This document shows, piece by piece, positions 1 through 8,994 of a stretch of 64,000 nucleotides of DNA. This DNA is from Kuafuiihalomonas sp050331295. Its GTDB lineage: Bacteria; Myxococcota; Kuafuiibacteriia; Kuafuiibacteriales; Kuafuiibacteriaceae. The DNA is taken from contig JBHJGZ010000003.1 of assembly GCA_050331295.1 (NCBI GenBank), positions 248,001 to 312,000 of the forward strand, read 5' to 3'. Numbering within the stretch: position 1 is the first letter of the stretch; every line of letters begins with the position of its first letter. Made by a program: the position numbers and the translations under genes. The notes below the pieces were generated by a model that was not told the origin of the DNA, did not search any database, and saw only the letters and a list, made by a program, of their open reading frames with translations.

Positions 1-2
1 CG

Positions 3-1598
3 TGTCTTCCCGGATACGAAGGGGACGACCAGTCGGATCATCGGCTCGCCACTGCTGCCGATCAAATCGGCTTTCCGGTGATGGTCAAAGCGGCGGCAGG
101 AGGCGGAGGTCGAGGCATGCGCCGGGTCGAGCATCACGTAGAGCTCGCCGACGCTCTGACTTTGGCTCGTGCGGAGGGGAAGAACGCGTTCGGATCCGAC
201 AAGCTCATCATCGAGAAAGCCGTGACGAAGGCTCGACACGTCGAGATTCAGGTCATGGCCGATGCCTACGGCCACACGATTCATCTGGGGGAACGCGACT
301 GCTCGGTTCAGCGCCGCCATCAAAAGCTTATCGAAGAAGCGCCCAGTCCAGCGCTCTCCTCGGAACTTCGGCAGCGGATGGGCGCCGCGGCGGTCACGGC
401 GGCACGCGCCGTCGACTACCGGAACGCGGGCACGGTGGAATTCCTCTTGGACGGTGACGAATCCTTTTACTTCTTGGAGATGAACACGCGCCTTCAGGTC
501 GAGCATCCAACGACGGAGATGGTGACCGGCCTGGACCTTGTGGAGCTCCAAATTCGCATCGCCTCGGGAGAGCCCCTAACCATTCGTCAATCAGACGTAC
601 GCCTCGAGGGGTCCGCCATCGAAGCTCGGCTCTACGCGGAAAATCCATCCCAGGACTTTCGGCCCAGCACCGGACCGGTACGCCTCTGGCTGCCGCCGCC
701 CACGGGCCCGGGGATCCGGGTCGATTCGGGGACCCGGACTGGATGCACCATCTCACCCCACTATGACGCCATGCTGGCCAAGGTCGTGGCCCATGGTGGC
801 GACCGAGACGAAGCACGGCGACGCTTGATCTGCGCCCTCGATCAGGCGGTGCTGTTCGGAGTCTCCACGAACCGGGACTTTCTGATCCGATGTTTGCGGT
901 CGGAAGTCTTCGCTCGAGGTCATGCGACGACCTGTTTCATCGAGGAGGTCTTCGGTGAAGCCGGAACGGCCGAACCCCCACCCAGTCCCGAGATACTCGC
1001 CATCGGTGCGGTGGCCCAACACGTCTTCGACCGGGAAGATGCAGCGCACCGTTCGGTCGGCGTCCATCCCGAGCTTCTCGAGTGGTCGAGCAGCGGGCCA
1101 TTGATGTCCGTCGTGACCTATCGGGTCGACGGCACGACCGTCATGATCCGGGTCGAGAGTCGGGATGTCGACCGCTTCGTCGCGCACGTAGACGATGTTT
1201 GCGTGAAGCTTCGCGTCATCCACCGCCAAGGAGCACGTTGGCGCGTCGAAACCGACGGCGGAGTACGGAGTCCGATTATCCATCGCCACGGCATGCGCTG
1301 CTTGGACATCGCCGTCGAAGGTCGCTCATGTACGGTGCAGGACCTGACCGCTCTGCGGACCGATGCGGATTCAGCGGGCAGCGGTCTCGTGACCGCGCCC
1401 ATGCACGGCAAGCTGACGCAGGTGTTGGTGACGGTGGGACAGACCGTCTCGGCCGGAGATCGCCTCGCGGTCTTGGAAGCCATGAAGATGCATCTCGAGA
1501 TCATGGCCGAAATCGCTGGCAGGGTCTCCGGCATCGTCGCCGCTCCCGGCGACCAGCTCGCGGCCCACGATCCCATCATGGAACTCGACCCATGCTGA
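3..1598 (+). CDS. Biotin-dependent acyl-CoA carboxylase alpha subunit (5' end outside window)
   Basis: Biotin carboxylase plus biotin carrier in one chain, which carboxylates biotin with ATP and bicarbonate for acetyl-, propionyl-, methylcrotonyl- or geranyl-CoA carboxylation in the cytoplasm. The frame is open to the left edge, so the first Met visible (position 78) lies inside the ATP-grasp domain and is not the start. The visible 531 residues show the nucleotide loop MVKAAAGGGGRGMR, the ERDCSVQRRHQK segment and the catalytic EMNTRLQVEHPTTE. The C-terminus is a biotinyl domain with EAMKMHLE, whose Lys takes biotin. The N-terminal biotin carboxylase subdomain is missing only because of the window edge. 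The carboxyltransferase beta subunit is probably upstream. Substrate cannot be decided from this chain. Confidence 0.93.
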   Translation, partial: CLPGYEGDDQSDHRLATAADQIGFPVMVKAAAGGGGRGMRRVEHHVELADALTLARAEGKNAFGSDKLIIEKAVTKARHVEIQVMADAYGHTIHLGERDCSVQRRHQKLIEEAPSPALSSELRQRMGAAAVTAARAVDYRNAGTVEFLLDGDESFYFLEMNTRLQVEHPTTEMVTGLDLVELQIRIASGEPLTIRQSDVRLEGSAIEARLYAENPSQDFRPSTGPVRLWLPPPTGPGIRVDSGTRTGCTISPHYDAMLAKVVAHGGDRDEARRRLICALDQAVLFGVSTNRDFLIRCLRSEVFARGHATTCFIEEVFGEAGTAEPPPSPEILAIGAVAQHVFDREDAAHRSVGVHPELLEWSSSGPLMSVVTYRVDGTTVMIRVESRDVDRFVAHVDDVCVKLRVIHRQGARWRVETDGGVRSPIIHRHGMRCLDIAVEGRSCTVQDLTALRTDADSAGSGLVTAPMHGKLTQVLVTVGQTVSAGDRLAVLEAMKMHLEIMAEIAGRVSGIVAAPGDQLAAHDPIMELDPC

Positions 1599-1757
1599 CG
1601 TCTCCGTCCTCCCATGTTGCATTCGCGAACCACGTCCACCGTCACCGATCGTGCATGTGGGAACGATTGGAGGTCCAACGCCCGTAACGTCCAAAAGGAC
1701 GAACCTTTTGAATGGAAGCGGCACGCAGACTGCAGCGCGAACCGCAGGAGGTTCTCT

Positions 1758-1961
1758 ATGAACATCGACCGATTCGTCTTCGCGTTTGCTGGAGCGATGA
1801 TTCTCATCAGCTTGCTGCTGACGTACACCGTTCACATCGCGTGGGTAGCCCTCACGATCTTCGTGGGTGCCAACATGCTGCAGGCGGCTTTCACCCGATT
1901 CTGTCCGCTCGCGTGGGTCCTGAAAAAGACCGGTTTGAAGCCGGGCCCTGCGTTTGGCTGA
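1758..1961 (+). CDS. DUF2892 (YgaP-type) small inner-membrane protein
   Basis: A 67-residue protein with two hydrophobic helices (about residues 6-24 and 29-45) followed by the conserved FCPLAWVLKKTGLKPG tail, which matches the DUF2892 family found alone or fused to rhodanese domains (as in YgaP). The start at 1758 is chosen because a good ribosome site (CAGGAGG, 1745-1751) sits 6 bases upstream; the reading frame is open further upstream but that part has no family resemblance. Function is not established for stand-alone members. It is separated from the carboxylase by about 160 bases and runs toward the oppositely oriented beta-barrel gene. Confidence 0.8.
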   Translation: MNIDRFVFAFAGAMILISLLLTYTVHIAWVALTIFVGANMLQAAFTRFCPLAWVLKKTGLKPGPAFG

Positions 1962-1976
1962 GATGGGATTGGTCCA

Positions 1977-3350
1977 TCAGAAGCTGTAACGCATCCGACC
2001 GTAAACGCTCGTGTTGCGCTCGAGCTGACCAAAGAAGGTGAAGTCGTCGCGCCCGAAAAGCACGATGCCCCCGACCACGGCCTCCAGCGCCTCCGTCAAC
2101 TTGTAGCTGATGCTGGGTCGGAGATGCGCATCCACATCGGACGGGGAAGCGAAGCCAAACAACGAGAACCTGAGATTGTCGGAGAGCAACAGGTAAGTCA
2201 CGCGGGTCGTGACGACATGGCGAAGGCGGTCCGGCTCGACTTCTGGAAACGGGCTGTTTTCGATGAGTGCGTCATGGTTGAGGGTCCACTCGATAAAGTA
2301 CTGAAACGAGACCGTAAACTTCGGCAGGACCTCGAATTCATACCCTGCCAAACCTCGAAATTGGGAGTTCGGAACGAAGGGGTCGGTACCTGGTGCATCG
2401 TCGACCGAGTGATAGTAAGACGTCTCGAGGCTCAAGACTCCTCCGAAGAGCAGACCGCGGAGACTCGCTCCGGGCGCCACCAGGCGGGTGTGGGTGAGCT
2501 GTTCAGAGACCGGATCGAAGGCCAGAGGCTGTTTGAAGAACCCCACGTACGCGTAGAGCGCCCATTCCCAACCGGAGACATTTCCATAGATGCGCGCGGC
2601 AAATTCACCATTCTCCAGGTCCTTCTCGGGAAGGACCGACTCGACCGGCGTGACCTCCGACGAAGGGCCTACGAGTTCCGCGCGGGGCGGCAGGAAGAAG
2701 GACAGCCGCTCGCCGGAGATGAAGACGTCTGGAGCGAATATCGGCGTCCACACGAAATCGAGGCTGACGCCTCGAAAGAAAACACTGGCCTTCAAGGAGT
2801 CGGACGGAGCCTTCAAGAACTCGTCGCTTCGTCCCAGGAAGAAGGACTGAAAGTCTTTGGGGAAGAGATCGTTCAAGAACAGGAAGTCGCCGGTTCCCCA
2901 GGTCAATATCTGGCGTCCGGCCCGGACGCTGAAGTGCAGTCCAACTGAATAGTCGACCCAGATCTCCCGCAGGTCGAGCCGGGCCTCTTCGGCGACCGCA
3001 TCTCCGATGAAGTCGAGTTTGAGCCGGCCCTTGGCAGCGCCGCGCTCCGCCCCTACTTCCAACCGCCCGCGCGCCTCACCCAGCAAGAAATCGTCGGAGC
3101 TCTGGTCGTCCTCGACCACTCGACTGCTCGCCGCAGCTTCGGCAAAGCCGTGTAACCGAAGCCGAACGCCCAATGGCATGGCCGCCTCATCCGACGGCGT
3201 GGCGCTCTCAGGATCTCCGAAATCGCCAAACGCGTCCCACTCATCTGAAGCACCTGCGTTCAGAAGTTCGGTGGCGGTACTGGTTCCGGTCTGGCCGACC
3301 CAAGTTCCCCAGAGCCACATGAAGGCACACGCTACCGGATCTGAAACCAT
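1977..3350 (-). CDS. Outer-membrane beta-barrel protein (DUF1302-like)
   Basis: A 457-residue exported protein. After an N-terminal hydrophobic signal-like stretch (about residues 6-20) it is dominated by alternating aromatic/polar strands and ends in RMRYSF; a C-terminal Phe is the usual signature of an outer-membrane barrel recognised by BamA. Segments such as VRAGRQILTWGTGDFLFLND resemble DUF1302/alginate-export-type barrels. Its start overlaps the end of the LolA-like gene by 19 bases, and both follow the RND exporter on the same strand. I infer it is the outer-membrane component or a substrate partner of that exporter. No specific substrate is evident. Confidence 0.72.
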   Translation of the reverse strand: MVSDPVACAFMWLWGTWVGQTGTSTATELLNAGASDEWDAFGDFGDPESATPSDEAAMPLGVRLRLHGFAEAAASSRVVEDDQSSDDFLLGEARGRLEVGAERGAAKGRLKLDFIGDAVAEEARLDLREIWVDYSVGLHFSVRAGRQILTWGTGDFLFLNDLFPKDFQSFFLGRSDEFLKAPSDSLKASVFFRGVSLDFVWTPIFAPDVFISGERLSFFLPPRAELVGPSSEVTPVESVLPEKDLENGEFAARIYGNVSGWEWALYAYVGFFKQPLAFDPVSEQLTHTRLVAPGASLRGLLFGGVLSLETSYYHSVDDAPGTDPFVPNSQFRGLAGYEFEVLPKFTVSFQYFIEWTLNHDALIENSPFPEVEPDRLRHVVTTRVTYLLLSDNLRFSLFGFASPSDVDAHLRPSISYKLTEALEAVVGGIVLFGRDDFTFFGQLERNTSVYGRMRYSF

Positions 3351-4111
3351 TGGGCGGGAGGATTTCTGAGCGAACGCTCGACGAAGACATCTTCGGGGAC
3401 ACCGATATCGAAGGTCAGCTTCCCAAACGCCGCCAGGGTGTAAGCTCCGGTCCTCAGGTCGCTGACTTTCATCCGCGTTATCGTAGGATGACCGTCGACC
3501 ACCTCGATTTGCGCTGCTTCAATCTTTCGAATTTCACGACCCTTGTCGTCGAAGTACACAATCTCCTCCGGTAGGCTGTCGCTTCGTCGAATTCGGGCCC
3601 GATACCGGGCGAATTCGACGCTGCCTGGGTCCTTCGGACGACTTTCCAAGATCCAATGGCTCTCGGTTTCGTCGACCAATCTATGCGTATCCTCATGAGG
3701 ACTGCGCCCTGAGATGTCCTCATAGTAGAGATGGCTCCCCACGAAGCTGGTCCGCTCATCGCTGGCAGCGATGCGCTTGACGAGGTCCAGAGCTGGTAGG
3801 TAGAGCCAACGGTCGTCGTCTCCACGAGGTTTCTTGTGAACCAGAAATACGGTATCTCGCACGTCGGCTGGTCGTTCGAACCGGACCAGAAAGTTTTGTT
3901 CGCCCCCTTCTTCGAGGTCCCGCCGGACCACGACGAACTGCCGCTGCATCTTCCGTCCCCGAGAATCGACGATCAGCAACCGAACCTGAGCACGTCCGTC
4001 ATTTGCAGCGTAGTACTGGGCGTGGCTTGCGGCATCCGCCACGGCTAGGGGCTCCGGGGTCGATGCGGAAAGCGTGGATATCAAGACAATGTTCTGCACA
4101 AGCTGAAGCAT
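3332..4111 (-). CDS. Periplasmic LolA-like 'outer membrane lipoprotein-sorting protein'
   Basis: A 259-residue secreted protein with a short signal sequence (about residues 1-20) and the open half-barrel pattern of the LolA-like family usually annotated 'outer membrane lipoprotein-sorting protein': a DRWLYLPALDLVKRIAASDE core, the SHLYYEDISG motif, then VTRMKVSD-type strands near the C-terminus. Such proteins bind lipids or lipoproteins in the periplasm. Start 4111 is supported by a GGGAG site about 10 bases upstream. It lies 34 bases after the RND exporter gene, and that pairing is frequent. I infer it hands a lipid-like cargo from the exporter toward the outer membrane. It is not the essential LolA itself. 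Confidence 0.83.
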   Translation of the reverse strand: MLQLVQNIVLISTLSASTPEPLAVADAASHAQYYAANDGRAQVRLLIVDSRGRKMQRQFVVVRRDLEEGGEQNFLVRFERPADVRDTVFLVHKKPRGDDDRWLYLPALDLVKRIAASDERTSFVGSHLYYEDISGRSPHEDTHRLVDETESHWILESRPKDPGSVEFARYRARIRRSDSLPEEIVYFDDKGREIRKIEAAQIEVVDGHPTITRMKVSDLRTGAYTLAAFGKLTFDIGVPEDVFVERSLRNPPAQWFQIR

Positions 4112-4145
4112 TTTGTTGTTCTCCCTATGGAATGAGTCGAGCGGC

Positions 4146-6680
4146 TCAGGTCGAGGGAACCGGAGCGGATAGGTTGCTTGTTCCCCGGGCGAAGGCGATT
4201 CGCAGGACCGCGGGTAGAAGGACCAGTGTGATCATGCCAGAGATGGCCATGATGGCCGCCATCAGGACGCCGACCGTGTTGTACGGAACGAGCGGCGCAA
4301 AGAGGAGAGGGATGAAGCCAAGCGCGATCACCACCGCGTTTCGAGCAATGGCTCGACCCGGCTCTTCGAACATCTGGGGCAGGGCGGCACGCCAGCTTCC
4401 GTGTTCACGGGCGAGCTGTCGACTCCGTTCCAGGAAGTGGATGGCGAAGTCCACGGAGAGGCCAAGACTCAGGGAGGAGAGGACTGCTACCGGCATGTCA
4501 TAGTCCTTCCCGATGACGCCGGTGAGGCCATAAATGATGACGATGGTGAAGACCAACGGGATCATCGAAAGCAGGCCAAAGAGCAGCGAACGAAAGAGGA
4601 TCACCATCATCAGGAACACGACGGCAAAAGCGCCGAGCAAGCTCTCGAGCATGCCTTTCACCATCTTCTCCTGCCAAACGACGTTGATGTAGGTCAGCCC
4701 GGCCCAGTCGACATCCACCGGTTCCGGCGCAGGATGCGCTTCGATGTATTCCTGAACCCGGTCGCGCACCGCGACCATGTCCTGATTGTCACCGCTCCTC
4801 AGCTGGAACCACACCACCGCGGACCGAAAGTCGGGTGTCACGACGTGAAACAGATCCTGTGGCCGGTGAGAGCTTTGATAAGTCAGAAGGGTCTGAGCCA
4901 CGCCCTGCGGTGATTCGGGAATGCGGAAGGCTTCGGGGTCGCCGCCCTTGAGTTCTCGGTGAACGGTCTTGACCACATCTGGAAGGGCGGTCGTCTTTCC
5001 GACCAGGTGGCTCTCCTGTGCATGAGCTTGGATACCCTGGATCCAGGCTAGCCATCTGGGATCTTGAAAGACCTTCGAATTGACCCGAGTTTGGTCAAGA
5101 GCCTCGAGTGCAGCCATCCACGCATCCTCACCCTTCGGATCCTCGAAGCTCTTCTCATCCAGGGCGCCCACGAGGTCTTCTGGCTCGGACGCAATCAAGG
5201 CCTCGAACTCCGCCCGACGATCCACCTCCTTCACCTTCGCCACGGCTCGCCGGGCCACTTCGATGGGGTCGGCTGCTTCGGATTTCGGCTCCAGAACCAG
5301 GTACGCTGGATAGGTTCCGGCGAGCGCCTGATTCAGAAGGCTATCGGCGATTCGAATCGGGTGGCTGGACTGAAACCACCGGACCGGATTGTCGTTGATG
5401 TGAATGAGGGAGATGCCGTACGCGCCCGCACTCAACAACACCGCGGCGACCGCGACCACCGGCCGAGAGAAGCCGAGGCTGAACCTTCCGAGTGAGCGGA
5501 CGCCCCAAGACAAGGGGCCCGTCGAGGGTTCGGTCTGAGCCTTGGCGACCAAGGATTCGAGTCGGCGCGGACTCAAGCTCACGACATAAGCCGGAATGAA
5601 GAGAATGGTGAGGACGAAGGCCAAGCCGATCCCAAAGGCGACAAAGCCACCGAACACCTGCACTGGCGGAATCGGCGTGATGAGGAGAGACGCAAAGCCA
5701 GCAGCGGAGGTCAAAGAGGTGTACAGCATCGGCATGAACAAGTGGCCAACGACCTCTTGAATCGTCGCTCGTGCGTTTCTCGTCTTCGGATAGAGGTCCG
5801 CAAACTCCGACAAAATGTGCACGGAGTCGACCACCGCGATCGGCATCAGGAAGATGGGGATCATCGAGCTCATGATGTGAACCGTGAACCCCATACCGAT
5901 GAGCGCACCCATGGTGATGATCACCGTCGCCATCGCCACCACCATGGGCGAGACGATGAGAGCGAAGCTCCGAAAAAAGAGCCACATCAAGAGCATGATC
6001 ACTACAGCGGCAAGCGGCGCCGAGATCGCCATCTGCTTGAACATCTCGAATCCAAAGGTGTCTTCGGCTACCGGAAGTCCGGCGAAATGATAGTTCTCGG
6101 GTCCATCGAGTTCCTGGATGATGCCCTCAATCTCCTGAGACACCCGATGGCTCAGACTCTTCTCACGAACCGGGATGAACAGCGCCAAACTCTTCCCGTC
6201 TTCTGAAACGATCGTTCCATCCAACATCGGAAGCCGCTTGGCCGAGTCCCGAACCGCATCCGCCTCGGCTTGATCGCCGGGGGGCCCCTCGAGCAACCAG
6301 TTGAAGCTGACCGCGCCTGGTCCCGCTTCTCGAATATCGTCGACGTGGGCGGGCCCGAGGATGTCGGTCGAGACCACGCCTTCGATCCCCTCGACCCGCT
6401 TTGACAGCTGATAGATGCGCGCCAACGACTCGGGATTGAAAACGCCCTGAGGGTGTTCCGGTCGTTCGACACCTACGACCACCATATCGTGAAGGTCGAA
6501 TTTCCGTTTGACGTCGTTGTGGAAGACGCGAGCCGGCTCGTCGGCCGCGAGCATGTTTTCGGGATCCGTATCTATCTTGACCCCGCCAATGAGGCCTCCA
6601 ATCCCGACCACCAAGACCGCGAGCCCGGAGAAGATGGCCTTCGGATGCGAAACCGGAAGAGCGCTCCATGCCGACTTCAT
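4146..6680 (-). CDS. RND-superfamily (MMPL/SSD) exporter
   Basis: An 844-residue inner-membrane transporter with the two-fold RND layout: one N-terminal helix (about residues 15-35), a large periplasmic loop, five helices, a second periplasmic loop and five more helices. The acidic/charged motifs in the sterol-sensing-like helices are visible: MPIAVVDSVHIL in the first half and SLGLSVDFAIHFLER in the second. This is the lipid/hydrophobe-exporting MMPL/HpnN-like branch of RND rather than the drug-pump AcrB branch. It is first in a three-gene operon with the LolA-like protein and the barrel. It faces the ArsR gene across a palindrome, so ArsR control is likely. Cargo is unknown. Confidence 0.9.
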   Translation of the reverse strand: MKSAWSALPVSHPKAIFSGLAVLVVGIGGLIGGVKIDTDPENMLAADEPARVFHNDVKRKFDLHDMVVVGVERPEHPQGVFNPESLARIYQLSKRVEGIEGVVSTDILGPAHVDDIREAGPGAVSFNWLLEGPPGDQAEADAVRDSAKRLPMLDGTIVSEDGKSLALFIPVREKSLSHRVSQEIEGIIQELDGPENYHFAGLPVAEDTFGFEMFKQMAISAPLAAVVIMLLMWLFFRSFALIVSPMVVAMATVIITMGALIGMGFTVHIMSSMIPIFLMPIAVVDSVHILSEFADLYPKTRNARATIQEVVGHLFMPMLYTSLTSAAGFASLLITPIPPVQVFGGFVAFGIGLAFVLTILFIPAYVVSLSPRRLESLVAKAQTEPSTGPLSWGVRSLGRFSLGFSRPVVAVAAVLLSAGAYGISLIHINDNPVRWFQSSHPIRIADSLLNQALAGTYPAYLVLEPKSEAADPIEVARRAVAKVKEVDRRAEFEALIASEPEDLVGALDEKSFEDPKGEDAWMAALEALDQTRVNSKVFQDPRWLAWIQGIQAHAQESHLVGKTTALPDVVKTVHRELKGGDPEAFRIPESPQGVAQTLLTYQSSHRPQDLFHVVTPDFRSAVVWFQLRSGDNQDMVAVRDRVQEYIEAHPAPEPVDVDWAGLTYINVVWQEKMVKGMLESLLGAFAVVFLMMVILFRSLLFGLLSMIPLVFTIVIIYGLTGVIGKDYDMPVAVLSSLSLGLSVDFAIHFLERSRQLAREHGSWRAALPQMFEEPGRAIARNAVVIALGFIPLLFAPLVPYNTVGVLMAAIMAISGMITLVLLPAVLRIAFARGTSNLSAPVPST

Positions 6681-6689
6681 GTTGCATCA

Positions 6690-6718
6690 CTCATATTCCC
6701 ATATGCGCATATCCTCAA
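6690..6718 (-). promoter_or_regulatory. Putative RND-operon promoter with ArsR-type operator in its spacer
   Basis: On the minus strand a TTGAGG box (6713-6718) and a TATGAG box (6690-6695) are 17 bases apart. A perfect 12-base palindrome, ATATGCGCATAT (6701-6712), fills most of that spacer. ArsR-family repressors commonly bind AT-edged inverted repeats of this kind and block polymerase when metal, sulfide or another signal is absent. The box matches are only partial (4 of 6 each) and the spacing to the annotated start codon is very short, so the promoter part is tentative; the palindrome itself is certain. Confidence 0.5.
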
Positions 6719-6721
6719 GTA

Positions 6722-6749
6722 TTGATTTCACGTCAGAGCTCCTGATAAT
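6722..6749 (+). promoter_or_regulatory. Putative arsR-like gene promoter
   Basis: TTGATT (6722-6727) and GATAAT (6744-6749) are 16 bases apart on the plus strand, a near-consensus housekeeping promoter. Initiation would fall around 6756, almost at the ATG at 6758, so the message would be leaderless or translation would start at the ATG at 6785, which has an AAGG site just upstream. Confidence 0.4.
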
Positions 6750-6757
6750 CTGCGCCG

Positions 6758-7099
6758 ATGCCGCGTTCACCCCAAAAAAGGCCGATGCCGCCCGGAGGCT
6801 TCGAGTCCATAAGCCAGCGGTTTCGGGTGCTTTCGGACCCGACCCGTCTCCACATCCTCTACGAACTCGTTCAGGGGCCGCGAACGGTGTCAGAGCTTAC
6901 GGAGGCGGTGAGTGCGAGTCAGCCCAACGTCTCGCGTCACCTTTCCACTCTTCTCAGGGAGGGTCTGGTGACTCGAGAACGACACGGTAGCTTCGTTACC
7001 TATGCGGTGGCCGACCCGAGCGTATACAAGCTCTGCGAGCTTGTATGCGGCAGCATCCAGAAGAGCATCGACGCTCAGCAGCGGGCGCTCACGGGTTGA
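6758..7099 (+). CDS. ArsR/SmtB-family transcriptional repressor
   Basis: A 113-residue winged-helix protein. LSDPTRLHILYELVQGP begins the fold, VSELTEAVSASQPNVSRHL is the recognition helix region and LVTRERHGSFVTYAV is the wing. The last helix carries two cysteines spaced LCELVC, a pair seen in several metal-, thiol- or persulfide-responsive members. It is divergent from the RND operon with a 12-base palindrome between, which makes it the probable local repressor. An alternative start is the ATG at 6785. The signal sensed cannot be assigned. Confidence 0.88.
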   Translation: MPRSPQKRPMPPGGFESISQRFRVLSDPTRLHILYELVQGPRTVSELTEAVSASQPNVSRHLSTLLREGLVTRERHGSFVTYAVADPSVYKLCELVCGSIQKSIDAQQRALTG

Positions 7100-7302
7100 C
7101 GACCGTCGAGGCCATGGCCCACGCGAGGGACCCTCGCGGCCGAGCATCAAAGCACAGCGCTCGCGCTCCCGGAATGCGAACGATAGTAGGAATCAAGACC
7201 TAAGTATCTGAAATGATTGACTATTTGTCGGGAAGGGCGTTCGGTGCGCCCCGCTGAGGGTCGTGTGCCGGACGAAGCAGACGACCTCCGAAGGAGAAAG
7301 AC

Positions 7303-7503
7303 ATGCTGAGCATTCAACAAGGACAGTGCGGAACTTGCGTTCATTTTGGAGTTGGCGAGCAGCGGCCCGACCTTCCCCGCGAAGAGGATCGTGTGCTTCA
7401 GGTCATTCAACCCTGTGTACATCCAAGCCACGTGCCCATGAGTCTGAAGGTCACCCCGATCAGCGGCTGCGCCGACTATGTCGCGCCCGTGGCCCAAGCT
7501 TGA
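7303..7503 (+). CDS. Small four-cysteine protein of unknown function
   Basis: A 66-residue protein with an excellent ribosome site (AAGGAGAAAGAC directly before the ATG). Cysteines sit in CGTC near residue 9, in QPCVHPSHVP near residue 38 and in ISGCADYV near residue 56. With several histidines this could make one metal site. There is no signal peptide, so it is probably cytoplasmic. It stands alone between the ArsR gene and the following lipoprotein gene. I have seen similar short Cys-containing hypotheticals but cannot name a family. Confidence 0.65.
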   Translation: MLSIQQGQCGTCVHFGVGEQRPDLPREEDRVLQVIQPCVHPSHVPMSLKVTPISGCADYVAPVAQA

Positions 7504-7653
7504 CGATGAACCTCGTGACCGGGGTGTTCTGAGTTCGGAGCACTCCGGTCCCGCCTGAACGATCCTCGACCGGGTCGACTACGGCGCAGCAGCCATCTGC
7601 TGCGACCCGACTACTTGACCACCGTTTGACCGCTGCTTTTCCCTCTGCGGCGA

Positions 7654-8409
7654 ATGAACGCTCCACGATGGATTCTTCCCGGACTCCTCAGCCTGGCTCA
7701 GGTTTCCTGCGGATCCGATGAGGTCTCGCTGGGCCAGCGCACCAGTGCGCTGTGTCCCGGAATCATCGGCATGGAAGCCATCGCCTGGGACTACTACAAC
7801 GGGCTGCTCGTCACCGACGCCACCGTGCTCCCCCCTCCGATCCCTCCGCCCGGCGGAACCTTCACGCATACCGATTTTCCGCTGCTTGGCTTCATCTATC
7901 CGCCGGGCTGGACGCCGGAAGAACTGAGAGGATTTGGCACCACGGGGGTGAATCTGCTGCGGAACGATGCCGGGGCCATCTGGCGATATGCCTCATTTAC
8001 GGCGAATGGGACCGCCGACGTGCGTATCGTTCGAGACCAAGAGCTCAATAGGGCGATCGAGTTCTTCGGAGCAGTCGGTCCATTCCAGACGGTCTGCATC
8101 AATGAAGGCACTGTGGAGCAGGCTCCCGGTACGGGAATCGTCAGCAGCTTCTCGAACATCTTGGTTCGGGATCCGGACCGAACGATGCTCGCGACCGCAT
8201 CGGTCACCACCGTTCCAGGACTGTTGCAATCCAGCATCTTTGTCCGGCTGATCTCTTCCGCCTCCCGCGAGTTCCCGGAGCGACTGCTCGACACCTTCAT
8301 GGCCATCGACTGGCAAATGCTCTTGGGTGAGCGCGTCTCCAGCGACCGAGACGGCGACGGCTGGTTGGACCAATTCGACCGGGCGCCCGACGATCCCAAT
8401 GTTCACTGA
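7654..8409 (+). CDS. Secreted protein (probable lipoprotein) with C-terminal calcium-type Asp repeat
   Basis: A 251-residue exported protein of unknown function. The N-terminus (WILPGLLSLAQVSCGSD) is a signal sequence ending at a Cys; the lipobox is imperfect (Gln at -3), so lipid attachment is likely but not certain. The C-terminal end DRDGDGWLDQFDRAPDD is a calcium-binding Asp-rich loop of the type seen in thrombospondin-3-like or dockerin-like repeats. The middle shows no recognised domain. It runs toward the DUF6265 gene, 12 bases away. Confidence 0.68.
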   Translation: MNAPRWILPGLLSLAQVSCGSDEVSLGQRTSALCPGIIGMEAIAWDYYNGLLVTDATVLPPPIPPPGGTFTHTDFPLLGFIYPPGWTPEELRGFGTTGVNLLRNDAGAIWRYASFTANGTADVRIVRDQELNRAIEFFGAVGPFQTVCINEGTVEQAPGTGIVSSFSNILVRDPDRTMLATASVTTVPGLLQSSIFVRLISSASREFPERLLDTFMAIDWQMLLGERVSSDRDGDGWLDQFDRAPDDPNVH

Positions 8410-8421
8410 CCATCCAGGCGG

Positions 8422-8994
8422 CTAGGGAGCACACGGCTTCGAAGCGACCACTGACCGCGTCCACTTCCACTCCCGAACCTGACCCCTGCCGGAAGCACGG
8501 GCATGCAGCGTCTCGCCGGTCCGCCAGTACTCGATGCGGGTCGGCCAGTCGTGGGCCGGGTTCTCGAAAGCGATTCGCCGTTCTCCGACCTCAGTCATGG
8601 GGAATTCGATGAGCGCCGGGCCGACCTGGTTCGGGTCGCGGTTCGGGGTTGGGTTCTCGGTCGGATTCGCGACGAAGACGGGACCACCGGCTCGGAATTC
8701 CACCGTCATGTCTTCGGAAAAAACGGTCTGACCGTCTCGGATCATGCACCCGCGTCCATCCAGTCGGTCGCCGACCCAGCGCCAGTGCTCTTCGTGGGTC
8801 TTGTCCCCGACCGTCCGACCCCAAGACCCTGCGAGCCAATCCAAATTCGCGCCCGTCGTAGCGCACGCCACGACCTGCATCAGGTGAAAGGTCAGCGCCA
8901 GGAGGACACACAACCGATTCTTCCTCACAAAGTGGTGTGCCTCCCTCGCCAGCCGTGCCTCTGGCGAGCACAATGATGGTCTCCGCAACATCAT
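8422..8994 (-). CDS. DUF6265-family lipoprotein
   Basis: A 190-residue lipoprotein: a hydrophobic signal (LCVLLALTFHLMQVVACATT) with the lipobox VVAC, then the family core LDWLAGSWGRTVGDKTHEEH and the C-terminal FENPAHDWPTRIEYWR strand pair, both typical of the DUF6265 domain, a calycin-like small barrel of unknown function. The first about 25 residues before the signal are unusually long, so the true start may be a little downstream. Its direction is opposite to the preceding gene. Confidence 0.72.
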   Translation of the reverse strand: MMLRRPSLCSPEARLAREAHHFVRKNRLCVLLALTFHLMQVVACATTGANLDWLAGSWGRTVGDKTHEEHWRWVGDRLDGRGCMIRDGQTVFSEDMTVEFRAGGPVFVANPTENPTPNRDPNQVGPALIEFPMTEVGERRIAFENPAHDWPTRIEYWRTGETLHARASGRGQVREWKWTRSVVASKPCAP

